A DNA stretch of 64,000 nt from Siphonodentalium dalli (taxonomy: Eukaryota; Mollusca; Scaphopoda; Gadilida; Siphonodentaliidae), in assembly GCA_032622095.1 (NCBI GenBank), contig CP136069.1, positions 68,969,319-69,033,318 on the forward strand, read 5' to 3'. The notes below the pieces were generated by a model. That model was not told the origin of the DNA. It was given only the letters and a program-made list of their open reading frames with translations, and ran no database searches. Below, in pieces: positions 45,001 through 51,700 of the stretch. The position numbers and the translations under genes were made by a program. Numbering within the stretch: the first letter of the stretch is position 1; every line of letters begins with the position of its first letter.

Positions 45001-45646
45001 TTTGATATTTTCTATTATCAGATATGGCCTCGTCATTGACAAATTGGTATGGATATTGCACAGAGTGAAGATGAAATATGAATATGCCTCACAGTGCCTG
45101 CATGATATTTGCCACAACACCAGTGATCTGTTAAATTTTCTATCATTGTTTCACTTAGGTAATATTAACAAAAGCATCACTAGGGCGTGGTAATTCCAAC
45201 AAAGAGCCATAATTGGCGGGCGGAACCCAAATTCGAACTTGACCTGTATTTTTAAGGGTTGGTCATCATTTGACAGGATCTTACAACTCATATTGTTTAT
45301 GGTGATATGTACATGTAGGCCAAATTGGGGATTTTATTTGTTAAATCGACTGACAGCTTTCAGTGTCGACTTATTTAGTAATCGAGTCGACGTCAATTAA
45401 TACAATAATTGTTTCAGCAATAGTGTTCATACCTTGTTTTCCATTGCCCATCTGTTCTCGGTGAACATTCTGCATATGTAGTCTCACTGCTTCACTAAAA
45501 ACATTCCCAAGATGTTCAAACACAGCATGTCTAGCGGCAGGCAGGGTGCGTAGCAGGATGAGAGCAGATCGACAGACACCTGGGTTTGTAACATGGTTTG
45601 GTCGTGATGCTCCATTTAGGAATCGTGTCATCTCTTCCTGTATATC
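10009..45646 (-). CDS. INTS5: INTS5, Integrator complex subunit 5 (partial, 17 exons found)
   Basis: Integrator is the nuclear complex that binds RNA polymerase II, cleaves snRNA 3' ends and attenuates transcription; INTS5 is an alpha-helical scaffold subunit packed with INTS8 beside the PP2A module. Identification rests on a colinear series of exons matching vertebrate INTS5 as I recall it: [77 protein letters not shown] and PWPEEE. All exon phases are compatible (for example 1/2, 2/1, 0/0 pairs). Exons total 2,246 nt, about 748 codons, against roughly 1,019 residues for the human protein. The start-codon exon and the last ~200 residues were not found. Introns run from tens of bases to several kb, filled with transposons and junction-derived satellites. 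Confidence 0.95.
10350..11040. repeat. Tandem repeat of ~165 bp in INTS5 intron 17
   Basis: At least four diverged copies. 'caacatttccagataaa' recurs at about 10540, 10708 and 10871 (spacing 163-168 bp), each followed by 'cctcatagtagtgaa' and 'attgagatcc'. An inverted relative lies at about 46265-46560. It belongs to a dispersed element family. No coding content. Confidence 0.8.
11072..12995 (-). repeat. 5'-splice-site satellite of INTS5 exon 16 (52/64-bp unit)
   Basis: About 32 head-to-tail copies start at the true donor of exon 16. Read in the gene sense, a full unit is 59 bases of exon 16 (encoding [13 protein letters not shown]) plus the intron bases GTAAG. Units at 11.95-13.0 kb are mostly 64 bp; those at 11.08-11.85 kb are 52 bp, lacking 12 bp around 'ctgtttgagccc'. 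Nearly all keep a strong donor (AAG or ATG|GTAAG). A 128-bp dimer pattern is visible at 12025-12340. The array fills about 70% of the intron to exon 17. Confidence 0.93.
12996..13184 (-). CDS. INTS5: INTS5 exon 16, founder of the 64-bp satellite
   Basis: Acceptor 'tgtttttag', donor AAG|GTAAGA, 189 nt, phase 0 at both ends. It encodes [10 protein letters not shown] and [14 protein letters not shown], matching vertebrate 'ELFGGQVD' and 'SVFHAGVIGRGLKP'. The last 59 coding bases (from the ATG inside the HAG codons) plus GTAAG are the 64-bp unit repeated downstream. Confidence 0.96.
13759..13877 (-). CDS. INTS5: INTS5 exon 15
   Basis: Acceptor 'tttattacag', donor CAG|GTGGGT, 119 nt. It encodes [14 protein letters not shown] and [10 protein letters not shown], matching vertebrate 'ACQLLTRLSQTS' and 'LQLLVEGALHR'. 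Confidence 0.92.
14491..14687 (-). CDS. INTS5: INTS5 exon 14
   Basis: Acceptor 'ataattttcag', donor CAAG|GTTAGT, 197 nt. It encodes [20 protein letters not shown] and ends [12 protein letters not shown], matching vertebrate 'SDLAPLLLHPEEEV' and 'AGVHRFFASLRL'. Confidence 0.93.
14976..15245. mobile_element. Double-hairpin foldback element
   Basis: Two hairpins (15014-15106 and 15117-15210), each framed by 'gcagaatgaggt' and its complement, sit inside longer outer arms ('aaatagtgtgcc' and its inverse 'ggcacactatttt'). The same hairpin occurs at 17000-17092, 43050-43158 and 43355-43440. Non-coding. It lies in INTS5 intron 13. Confidence 0.8.
15647..15860. mobile_element. Near-perfect 214-bp foldback element
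   Basis: The arms match over ~100 bp: 'aatatggcttgttgcc' in one arm, 'ggcaacaagccatatt' in the other. The ends read CAGTAAATGTCC and GGGCATTACTG. A single arm of the same element lies at 39469-39577. Confidence 0.85.
16217..16404 (-). CDS. INTS5: INTS5 exon 13
   Basis: Acceptor 'catatttccag', donor AG|GTGAGA, 188 nt. It encodes [14 protein letters not shown] and [15 protein letters not shown], matching vertebrate 'LSLATQLYAGL' and 'FLRNLALLVGWEQQ'. Confidence 0.94.
17000..17092. mobile_element. Foldback hairpin, same family as 14976
   Basis: Framed by 'gcagaatgaggt' and its inverse, with the 'gggtgaattt' / 'aaattcaccc' stem. It lies just downstream of exon 12, on the intron side. Confidence 0.8.
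17185..17293 (-). CDS. INTS5: INTS5 exon 12
   Basis: Acceptor 'tatttctag', donor CAG|GTTTGT, 109 nt. It encodes [16 protein letters not shown] and [11 protein letters not shown], matching vertebrate 'WQHQLLGLLSVYT' and 'LGHLLSRARS'. Confidence 0.9.
17390..17860. repeat. Dispersed repeat related to 23.9-24.3 kb
   Basis: Contains 'ataatcacaggtg', 'tgtgtcaagtt' and 'acaggttcagacaaag', the same motifs as the tandem units at 23900-24320. No gene seen on either strand. Confidence 0.55.
18454..18901. mobile_element. TTAA-flanked MITE, copy 1
   Basis: Starts AGGTACTCAATGCG and ends inverted GATTGAGTACCT, with TTAA directly outside both ends (18450-18453 and 18902-18905). The TTAA target fits piggyBac or Kolobok-type transposition. 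The second copy is at 54106-54572. No ORF. Confidence 0.8.
19790..19851 (-). CDS. INTS5: INTS5 exon 11 (5' boundary tentative)
   Basis: The donor CAGAG|GTTAGT is clear, and its phase completes the arginine before exon 12. I set the start after 'cattggagag' because that is the only AG giving phase 0 with exon 10. The peptide ([16 protein letters not shown]) aligns weakly with vertebrate 'GELCGETLRLERKR'. About 50 vertebrate residues before it have no counterpart here, so an exon may be missing or the segment may be shorter in this species. Confidence 0.6.
19901..20107. mobile_element. 207-bp TTAA foldback element, copy 1
   Basis: A near-perfect palindrome with ends CCCTTTAAGTGCC / GGCACTTAAAGGG and TTAA on each side. 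The arms contain 'aatgtgatacattgatgg' and its inverse. It lies between INTS5 exons 10 and 11. Confidence 0.9.
20154..20215 (-). CDS. INTS5: INTS5 exon 10
   Basis: Acceptor 'atgttacag', donor ATT|GTAAGT, 62 nt. It encodes [20 protein letters not shown], which sits where vertebrates have 'VPDTVREACDRLIQLL'. Similarity is modest, but phase and position fit. Confidence 0.8.
20640..22837. mobile_element. 2.2-kb TIR element with ~135-bp inverted ends
   Basis: Bases 20640-20775 recur inverted at about 22700-22837 ('agtctggtcgataaa' against 'tttatcgaccagact'; 'aaaatccgctttgagc' against 'gctcaaagcggatttt'). A 3-bp TAC flanks both ends. A 3-bp duplication fits CACTA or Harbinger-type elements, but the termini do not settle the superfamily. 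The interior has no transposase-like ORF. It lies in INTS5 intron 9. Confidence 0.75.
23185..23297 (-). repeat. Four-copy ~34-bp array of the exon 9 donor
   Basis: In the gene sense each copy reads GCAGCTG followed by GTACGT, GTATAT, GTACAT or GTATGT, then 'atgtttatcata'-like intron sequence. Spacings are 33-36 bp (plus-strand 'taccagctg' at 23185, 23219, 23252, 23288). The copy at 23288-23297 is the true junction. Same architecture as the arrays after exons 4 and 16, at low copy number. Confidence 0.85.
23291..23391 (-). CDS. INTS5: INTS5 exon 9, founder of a 4-copy donor array
   Basis: Acceptor 'ttttctcag', donor GCAGCTG|GTACGT, 101 nt. It encodes [16 protein letters not shown] and [12 protein letters not shown], matching vertebrate 'MLNLAVHLVSQ' and 'RLLQFLVDTA'. 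Both its ends are duplicated locally: the donor end in a ~34-bp array at 23185-23297, and the acceptor end at 23474-23568. Confidence 0.92.
23474..23568 (-). repeat. Upstream duplicate of the exon 9 acceptor region
   Basis: Matches 23332-23425 at an offset of ~142 bp: the first ~57 bases of exon 9, the AG and the intron sequence before it ('tcaaactgag', then 'aaaaacaaagaaac'). The copy has substitutions that break the peptide. It is a tandem duplication across the acceptor side. Confidence 0.8.
23890..24320. repeat. Three ~170-bp tandem units
   Basis: Each unit contains 'tctgtgccaag' or 'tctgtgtcaag', then 'actggaaaat.acagaatacagg' and 'ggacaaa.atg', then 'gaactca.aatc'. Short ORFs called here are frame by-products. 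Confidence 0.75.
24817..24831 (-). CDS. INTS5: INTS5 exon 8, a 15-nt microexon
   Basis: The 15 bases GTTAACAGATTTTAG lie between acceptor 'tattttgcag' and donor GTAAGT. Phase 2 in and 2 out joins exon 7 and exon 9 without a break, giving W-LTDF-S before LINLIVHLV. Without it the frame still holds (15 = 5 codons), but the alignment to vertebrate 'REELDNMLNLAVHLV' shortens. Confidence 0.75.
   Translation of the reverse strand, partial: VNRF
25086..25479. mobile_element. TTAA foldback with two inverted hairpins
   Basis: Ends CCCTTTACCCAACA and TGTTGGGTAAAGGG (one mismatch region), with TTAA on each side. Inside are two ~66-bp perfect hairpins built on 'aatgcattctcttatata', arranged as inverses of one another. 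The 'CCCTTT' end and TTAA target match the 207-bp foldbacks. A single arm piece occurs at 14268-14293. Confidence 0.85.
25873..26094 (-). repeat. 111-bp tandem duplication of exon 7 and its donor
   Basis: 25919-25984 matches 26030-26094 at an offset of 111 bp, covering most of exon 7, the donor and intron sequence beyond it. The duplicate has lost the consensus donor (GTGTGT in place of GTGAGT) and has substitutions in the coding part. Confidence 0.88.
26041..26116 (-). CDS. INTS5: INTS5 exon 7
   Basis: Acceptor 'ttctttag', donor GATTG|GTGAGT, 76 nt. It encodes [15 protein letters not shown], matching vertebrate 'KPPAVLSQLQQHLQGF'. Part of this exon with its donor is duplicated at about 25919-25984. 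Confidence 0.9.
26975..27002. repeat. (TGTC)n microsatellite in Helitron 5' end
   Basis: Seven tandem 'tgtc' units close to the Helitron 5' terminus. The complementary (ACAG)n lies at 51590-51610 and 53280-53316 in the other copy. Confidence 0.95.
27010..28735. repeat. Helitron internal ~170-210-bp tandem repeats
   Basis: Each unit has 'gcc.attgccaccaaactt' or 'ttccaccaaattgata', then 'catgatacgaggaatcta' and 'gtgagagat'. About ten diverged units, also present in inverse orientation at 49850-53280. They generate several conserved but spurious ORFs. Confidence 0.8.
29070..29229 (+). pseudogene. Conserved ORF segment in the Helitron, interrupted
   Basis: An ATG-led frame ([15 protein letters not shown].. 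..RTDS) is nearly identical to the ORF at 49294-49503 on the minus strand in the other Helitron. Here it is cut at 29230 by a transposon insertion. It may be a captured host fragment or chance. I recognise no family. Confidence 0.35.
29230..30395. mobile_element. 1,166-bp TIR element with 9-bp TSD (Mutator-like)
   Basis: Perfect ~66-bp terminal inverted repeats (TAGTCCAAGTCTTCTTG.. and ..CAAGAAGACTTGGACTA) are flanked by ACTCAACGA at 29221-29229 and 30396-30404. The second Helitron has the uninterrupted site (ACTCATCGA, near 49343-49351), which proves the insertion. A 9-bp TSD with long TIRs fits MULEs. No transposase ORF. Confidence 0.92.
31140..31570. repeat. Dispersed repeat, also at 41140-41405
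   Basis: Shares 'gacatattatggacttg', 'gaatgtagcattctac' and 'ggagtgtttcacatcac' with the second locus, in the same orientation. Non-coding. Confidence 0.7.
31678..31795 (-). CDS. INTS5: INTS5 exon 6
   Basis: Acceptor 'atttacag', donor GCTT|GTGAGT, 118 nt. It encodes [16 protein letters not shown], matching vertebrate 'LQATVPFLLQLAVMSP'. Confidence 0.95.
31833..32039. mobile_element. 207-bp TTAA foldback element, copy 2
   Basis: Same length and almost the same sequence as 19901-20107, with TTAA directly outside both ends. It lies just upstream of INTS5 exon 6 (intron 5). Confidence 0.9.
32760..32880 (-). repeat. Copy of the sequence following exon 5's donor
   Basis: Matches 33511-33600 ('gagtcatcaagggag', 'aaaccctgcatgga'), 751 bp away in the same intron. 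At the position of the real donor it has CAG|GTAAAT. A looser duplicate of the acceptor side may exist at 33853-33890. Confidence 0.65.
33595..33787 (-). CDS. INTS5: INTS5 exon 5
   Basis: Acceptor 'atctttgtag', donor CAG|GTATGC, 193 nt. It encodes [18 protein letters not shown] and [14 protein letters not shown], matching the vertebrate 'SSFPGTIISRVLSCGLKDF' and '[14 protein letters not shown]'. Phase 2/1 with exon 4 completes the glycine of HIG. Confidence 0.96.
34020..34480. repeat. ~115-bp tandem repeat
   Basis: Repeats of 'aatttgaacttgacctgtatttt' type motifs (broken here into 'gaacttgacctgtat') with 'cataactc.ggt'. A single copy is at 45216-45252. It ends in a purine-rich 'gacagaaggacgg' stretch. 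No coding content. Confidence 0.65.
34757..39038 (-). repeat. 5'-splice-site satellite of INTS5 exon 4 (41-bp unit, ~105 copies)
   Basis: A 4.3-kb head-to-tail array directly abuts exon 4. In the gene sense each 41-bp unit is 28 bases of exon 4 (from the HFD codons to HIG) plus the first 13 intron bases, GTGAGTTTGGTTT. Almost every unit keeps GG|GTGAGT. Unit variants (AATCAAAAT, ATTCTAAAT, ATTCGAAAT on plus) are interspersed. Two blocks of 26 units repeat as a 1,067-bp higher-order unit. It fills about 80% of the intron. Confidence 0.97.
39039..39131 (-). CDS. INTS5: INTS5 exon 4, founder of the 41-bp satellite
   Basis: Acceptor 'aattatag', donor ATATTGG|GTGAGT, 93 nt. It encodes [14 protein letters not shown] and ends [10 protein letters not shown], the most conserved INTS5 segment. 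Its last 28 coding bases plus the first 13 intron bases are the unit repeated ~105 times immediately downstream. Reading through the donor gives an in-frame TGA at once (GGG-TGA), so retention would terminate translation. Confidence 0.95.
39469..39577. mobile_element. Single arm of the 15647 foldback family
   Basis: Matches one arm of 15647-15860 ('gactccttaaccacagc', 'ggcttgttgccattcatcgg' in shorter pieces) and stops near the hairpin centre, so it is a half element. Confidence 0.8.
39888..40136. repeat. G-rich minisatellite, ~32-bp unit
   Basis: About eight units of 'tcttcagaagggcaaggg' type with variable G runs (up to 10). It lies in INTS5 intron 3, where its minus strand is C-rich in the transcript. 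Confidence 0.85.
41023..41093 (+). mobile_element. 3' tail of an L2/CR1-like LINE or SINE
   Basis: 'ttgagcgctttgggcc', then 'ggcgctttaaaaatgc', then an ATT-rich tail. This matches the widely shared 3' tail (..aaggcgctatataaat.. plus ATT repeats) of L2/V-SINE-type retroposons. Severely 5' truncated. Confidence 0.6.
41719..41873 (-). CDS. INTS5: INTS5 exon 3
   Basis: Acceptor 'ttcacag', donor AAT|GTAAGT, 155 nt. It encodes [13 protein letters not shown] and [12 protein letters not shown], matching vertebrate 'WSIDLMGQLSS' and 'ALNELLQLWMGC'. Confidence 0.95.
42425..42740. repeat. ~120-bp tandem repeat in intron 1
   Basis: Recurring 'gacaattctggcatcgc', 'aaaattctggcctc' and 'gatatcagcagg' in two to three diverged units. 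No gene. Confidence 0.65.
42892..42995 (-). CDS. INTS5: INTS5 exon 2
   Basis: Acceptor 'ttgcag', donor AAC|GTGAGT, 104 nt, phase 1 in and 0 out. It encodes [20 protein letters not shown], aligning with the vertebrate 'FIRANPKAWAPVIS'. Confidence 0.93.
43050..43445. mobile_element. Two further 'gcagaatgaggt' foldbacks
   Basis: Diverged hairpins at about 43050-43158 (with a 10-C run in its loop) and 43355-43440, of the family at 14976. The second ends 35 bp before a hAT-type insertion. Confidence 0.7.
43476..44844. mobile_element. hAT-type element, 1,369 bp, 8-bp TSD
   Basis: Ends TAGTGCTGAAACGGTT and CCGTTTCAGCACTA, flanked by CTTGATAC at 43468-43475 and 44845-44852. Subterminal 'ccggttaacc' motifs cluster near both ends, as hAT transposase sites often do. 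No transposase ORF. Same family as 56119-57470. In INTS5 intron 1. Confidence 0.92.
45433..45646 (-). CDS. INTS5: INTS5 exon 1 of those found (N-terminal region)
   Basis: Acceptor 'cccatgtag' precedes GAT; the donor is CAAG|GTATGA. It encodes 71 codons plus one base, including EEMTRFLNG and [18 protein letters not shown], matching the vertebrate segment with LLLLRSLPPARAAVLDHL. Because it begins at an acceptor, an upstream exon with the initiator should exist above 45.65 kb; I could not identify it. Confidence 0.93.
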
Positions 45647-45778
45647 CTACATGGGAAAACTTAGTTGTTAGTGTTCAGATCTCAAATTTGATATCACAAT
45701 TTCACACTCTTGTCACATTCCAGAGGTATAAAATACATGTACATCAATTGATAAATACATGAAATACTGACTTTATCT

Positions 45779-45900
45779 ATATATATATATATATATATAT
45801 AAAAGAATAAGATCTGTCTATCTGTCTGTTCGCAATTTTTCTCTGAGACCCCTGGACCAATTTCAACCAAAATCAAAATTTTTTTTTTTTTTTAATCAAA
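45779..45900. repeat. TA microsatellite, tetranucleotide and poly-T stretch
   Basis: (TA)n, then 'ctgtctatctgtctg', then a long T run (about 14). Possibly a decayed terminus of a Helitron-like element. No gene. Confidence 0.6.
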
Positions 45901-46259
45901 ATTTTAAACGATTAAAATGTGCCCGGTCAATCCTCAGCTGATTATCATCTATATATCTTATTAAGTCATTAAACGGAAGATACGGATCTAAGAAACTGGG
46001 TGAATTTCCCATAACACATGTCTGGTCATTCTATAATAGCTTTTTAGTTGTTCCACGATTGCACGTTTCCAGCTTATATTGTTTATAGATACTGTCAGAG
46101 GAAAGTGATCTGATGCCACATAATCACAAAGAACATTCATTGAGCCAATGGCAGAGTCAAATGAGGAGGTGCATATACAATGAAGTTATTGAGACCTTCA
46201 CTGAAATCACAGAGAATAAAATTACTTGGACTAGCCTCTTGCACGATGGTGCCAATTTT

Positions 46260-46560
46260 CCCGAGGTAGTCAGGTCATAACTTGTTTTGTTCGGGTTTTC
46301 CATTCCAGAGATATTCATCTTTGTTCATCTAGAAATGTTGGCTTTTTGGTCTGTCCTATGTCTTTTTAAGCCATAACTTGAACAGTATTGTTCGGATCTC
46401 AATGAATTTGGTATGTATGTTCACCACTATAAGGACATTCAACGGCATGTTGAATCGTTTTGTTCAGGTTTTTCGTTCTATAGTTATTCATCTATGTTTA
46501 TCTGAAAATGCTGAGTTTTTGGTCCATCTGTCTAAGTATATCAGTCATTGGTTATAGGGG
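46260..46560. repeat. Inverted relative of the 10.35-11.04 kb repeat
   Basis: Contains 'tttatctgaaaatgctg', 'ttcatct..gttcatctag' and 'atctcaatgaat', the complement of the ~165-bp units in intron 17. Two units. Confidence 0.65.
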
Positions 46561-47216
46561 TATGCCACAACTGGCCCACAAGAGGGTATGCCTCAGACGA
46601 TAGTCCATCTCACGGTATGCAGTATATCGCTGTGAGTCAGTCCATGGTGGTAGCACAGTCTTATCACATCGTGAGGCCATTTTGACTTAATTATGGATAG
46701 CACAGTATTTATATCTATATTAATTCATAAGCAAGAATTATTATTTTGTGCGCACGGATTATTAAGTTGTTCGCATGGATTATCATTTTTGCGAAAATAT
46801 TATTATTTTGTGCGTAAAGATTATAAAAAAATATTTGCCATGTCACCTCCCGGGCTCCATAAAAAAAATACAATGCAGAGACATTACAAAACATTCCCAT
46901 ACATGTATGTAACTGACAATTTACAGAGCAATAGTAAGATTTTATTGAGTTTTTATAACAAATCTACTATTATATAGCTTCTTAAAATCAGCCCTGTGCA
47001 CTAGTACTAGTAGACCCCATCATAGAAAACACAAGGACTTTTTTTAGGGCATTTACATACCTCGAAGACTATTAATGTTATCAGCTCATAAGATACTAGT
47101 ATGTGGGAAAATTGGCACAAAGAGGTAATTTGACATGGGGAGTGCCATGGGATAGGTGCTGTTAACCTCAAACGCAGATGACTTAAAGAAACACTAATAA
47201 TTTCAATAAATATATT

Positions 47217-47375
47217 ATCACCACAGTGTGTTGATCCGTGTCAAAGTATCACGTTGAGTTGAGGTGGGCAGATTTCCAGATCAAATGAGCTGCTGCAGGC
47301 AGCGAATTTGATCAGGCAATCTGCCCACCTCAACGTGACGTGATGCGACAACATGGATCAACTCATTGCTGTGAT
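47217..47375. mobile_element. ~160-bp foldback element
   Basis: The arms pair from 'atcaccacag' to 'ctgtgat' with an inner 'gaggtgggcagat' / 'atctgcccacctc' stem and a short GC-rich loop. No ORF. Confidence 0.75.
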
Positions 47376-48796
47376 AAAAGGTTTATTATATGATGCCCCC
47401 AGGCCTTAAAATCCATTCATTTTCACGAGAATCAAGGTTGATTCATAAGTTTGATGGTATGCAAATCAAAATCGAATCATGATATGCCACAAGTTGGGTG
47501 GGAGTGGTATATGGAGTATCACTTGTTCCATATAAGATGTGGTTCAAACTTCGAAGGGCATATCCCCCGGATATTTTTAAAAATTCAATCCAATGAGAGC
47601 AAGTCTTGTGACTGCTTGTGCTTCAATTTTAACTTTTCTCACCCTGTAGCACCTATGATAAGACTATCTTTCTATAACAAAGCAGAGATATATATATGTA
47701 TGCGAGAATCATAGTTAATTCTCATGTTTCAGTCCTTCGATTTTAAGGTGCAGAATTGCTCTTGCGCACCAAAGAACACCTGGAATTGAAAAGTATCACG
47801 CAAAAAGTTGCGCGACCCACGATCTCGGTTAAGTTGACTCAATGATTTAATAAAATGCAAAACAGTAATGGTTGAGATAACAATGATCGTCGTAGAAGTC
47901 ATAGCATCAAAGGTTATACACTGGAGTGTTTTTAACCCATAATAATTTATTAAATAATATTTAATTTTTTCACATGTCTTAAAGTAAGATAATAGTTAAG
48001 AAATTGGCTAAATTCGTCACTACTTTGTTGGTTCAAGGTCCCTGGTGTTAGAAAATATTCTTTACTCTTGTGTACATTAATCACTAGTTGCTGTCCTTGG
48101 TGACACTTACTGACTGAGTCCAGGGAGCAAATTAACTGATATCGCATCGCAATTTGCTACCCAAATTTGGATAAAAGCTATGCAATTTGGTATGAATTTG
48201 ATATGATTTAGAACAATGCTATCTAATCATGTCAATGTGAGGTTATTTTCTAATCAAAATTTCAAAAGTAATTTGCTTCCTGACTGAGTCACTCAAATTT
48301 GGGTCAAAGGTATATGAACAGGTCTGGCAAATGTGAGAATACAGCTACTGGTACATGTACAATAGTTGTATTTAATAGCTAACCTAGCTGAATCCAGCTA
48401 TATATTCTTCAATCAAACCGGCTGTTTTTCGATAGTAAACTAGAAGCGCTAATTTGCGCATTAAATTTTTGTCACCCTATTAGCCGGTCACTTTCAACCA
48501 GATCAAAAGTGTCACTTGTATTGTGACAAAGTGTTGCAATTTATCGACACAGCGATTTAAATTTTGTGTGAAAACTTATTATGAAGGGAGATGAACTTAA
48601 ATATCCTGGGGTCTATTTTCTGTGAAAACATGAACTAAATCACTTGTAAAATAAAGATATACCGCATCAAAGACACTCCTGTATTTCTTCCCACTGCTAA
48701 AACGGAAAGGAGCATTGTATACATAACCTCAAGCATTTGAACTCACACTGCACACACCACTAATGGGTTGTGAGCGATACCCATAACTATTTGTAA

Positions 48797-51700
48797 CTAG
48801 CAGGGTTACCCGGCGTTGCCCAGGTTAATGTATGCTGTGGATATTTGTTGGGAATAGAGAATGCTCTTGCTTAAAGTGTTATACGTTTTCTCATAAATTG
48901 TATATTCAAATAGCATCACAAAACATGATTATTACAGTCATGGGATATAAGTAGTGGCCCACCTTGTCAATTGTCATTCTGTTTATCGCGATTAATCCGT
49001 TCCACCAATAATGAAGTATTTATTTATATACAACTGCGTATACATTAGACGTTATAATATGATACACGAACATCATAAACACATTAGTTCGATAAAAGAT
49101 GATAATTGGGTTTTACATATTGAGATGTATCAATCAATCTAGTGGGTTGGACTAAGATATCGAGGACACATGGCTATCATATCTCCATGAAGATACAGAT
49201 GTTTCAAAGAAATTTCCAGGTGCTCCTCTGTTCATGGTGCTATATATTGGCTAAATATTCTTAGTTTAAACGAAATGTTGCTGCGCAGATATATCAGCTA
49301 CATGTGCCAGGCACAGAGCGAGATTTTGAATTGTTTATGTCAGTCGATGAGTCTGTTCTAAAACCCTTGTCAGATGACATAATTGGTAGGATCCTGAAAA
49401 GTCTTGTGCTACTAACTGCATTTTCTTGTATATCAGAAGAAACTATATTTGACTGCACACTGTGACCACTATTTTTGAACAGGCCTTCCATATCTCTTGA
49501 CAAATTGTAACTTTTTGTGGAAACTGTATTGAATGGAACAGACTAAATTGTTTTATTATATATATGCAATCCTCTGACGGTTCGAGGTCTCTCAGTTTGC
49601 ACGAATATATGTATCTCTTCAATAGAATGATAAATATACGTTTAATGCTTCTTCTATTTATCTCTTTTTGTTAGCTCATTGTGTGAATGCCTTAATTGCC
49701 ATTCCCATATAAATATGACTGTTAAGAAGATATAATTGTTCAAGTGACTTATGTGGGTCACCATAATGTCGGGATTGTGAAATGTGAACGCCCAACTACT
49801 TAAAATGATATGGAGATGGCCTGGTGACTGTATATAACTTATATGTGGATATCGGCGAATAGCAATCTTATCAATGATAGTGCATATCCGTTCGCCATCC
49901 GTGACGCAAACGACACCAAATGTGATTTAATTCATGGTATATCATTAGAGAAAAACGTGTATGAATTTGGTCGAATTTGGTTTATTAAATCAATTGTTGA
50001 TGCAACGCTGACTCGAACAACGGCATATTGCGAAGGTGATTATGTATTTGTTTTGGTGGAAATCAGCGACAAAACTATTTCATCATATGTTTTAAATTTC
50101 CCCTCCCACCAACAGCGTCATTTTAGAAATTTTAACCGGCACCATTATCTTCCTTGTAAAATGTTACCCCTCTTAGAACGCATTGGTGCCATCTCGATTG
50201 TACCGCGTGAATTTATATATAGAACGCATACAGACAGACAAAAAGACAGACAGACAGCACGATTTTATTTCTTGTATCATTTGAGAAGAACGTGTCTGAA
50301 TTTGATGGTAATTGGTACTAAAAATATTTTGTGTCAGTTTTGGTGACCCTCCCGTCCCTATTTCGGACTCAAGCTGCACACACTAAGACTCATTAGAGAT
50401 TATAGATGTATATATATGAAATTGGTGAAAATTGGCGATTATATAAATTCGTATCAAATTTAAGGTCCCCATATATCTCACCCATAGGGCACCAATGTGG
50501 TGTATCTAAACCACACGATAAGATTCCTCGTATCACGGAGAAGAATATGTATCAATCTGGTGGAAATCGGCACTAAACATATAGATATAATTTGTTGTGT
50601 CCCTCTCATCTCTATATACCACTGACTCGAATGGCCCCACTTGTGACATCATTAAACCACACGATTACACTCCTGATATCATGGAGATGATTGTTTATAA
50701 GTTTGGTGATAATCGGCGACTAAACAATTTTTTTTATCAAATTTGGTGCCAATCCCTCCCCTCTCCATCTCTCACCCAAACAGCACCACTATGGCGTCTT
50801 TAAATCACGATTAGATTCCTCGTATCATGGATAAGAACGTGTATCAATTTGGTGGAAATTGGCGCTAAAAACATTGTGCATCAATTTTGGTGCCCCTGTC
50901 CCTGTCAATGCAACCCTGACTCGAATGAGGCCACATTTAACAGATAAAAGCCACACCATTAGACTCCTCATACCATGGGGATGATTTTGTATAAGTGTGG
51001 TGGCAATCGGCGACTTATTATCAAATTTAGTGCCCACCCCCTCCCAATATCTCATCCAAAAACAACAATTTGGCGTTGTTAAATCGCACAATTAGATTCT
51101 TTGTATCATGAAGAAGAATATATATCAATTTGGTGGAAATCGGCGCTAAAATTAGTTTTATCAATTTTGGTGCCCCTCTCCCCTTCCGTTCACCCCTGAC
51201 TCAAACGACGCCACTTTTGACATATTTAAACCGCACCGTTGGATTCTTCATATCATGGGGATGATTATATGTAAGTTTCGTGGCAATCGGCGACAGGAAA
51301 AAAATCTACCCCCCCTTCCGGGCACCCCTGACGCGAACGGCGCGACTTTTGCCATATTTAAACCACGCCATTAGATTCCTCATATTATGGGGATGATTAT
51401 ATATAAGTTTTGTGGCAATCGGCGACAAAAAAAAATTCTGCCCCTCCCCCTTTTCTGCCCCTGACAACAACGGCGTCACTCTAGAAAATTCTAACCCCGA
51501 CCATTATCTTTCTCGTAAAAAGCTACTCCTAGTAGACCCATTTGGCATCATCTAGATGGTCCCCTGTGAATTTCTATAGAACACAGACAGACAGACAGAC
51601 AGACAGACATTCGCAAATATAGATTTAGAGAAAAACGTGTATGAATTTGGTCGAATTTGGTTTATTAAATCAATTGTTGATGCAACGCTGACTCGAACAA

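Larger units (their letters stand above)
45901..48796. other. Intergenic or 5' intron of INTS5, no exon recognised
   Basis: Apart from the two repeats listed within it, I find no exon on either strand. The missing first INTS5 exon could be here if it is very short. Bases 48370-48640 resemble, in inverse, 58640-59020 ('aaaaacagccggttt' type sequence), which marks another dispersed repeat. Confidence 0.4.

Noticed and set aside
45647-48796. First INTS5 exon with start codon
   Set aside because: No ATG-led segment with a phase-0 donor and INTS5-like residues could be supported.
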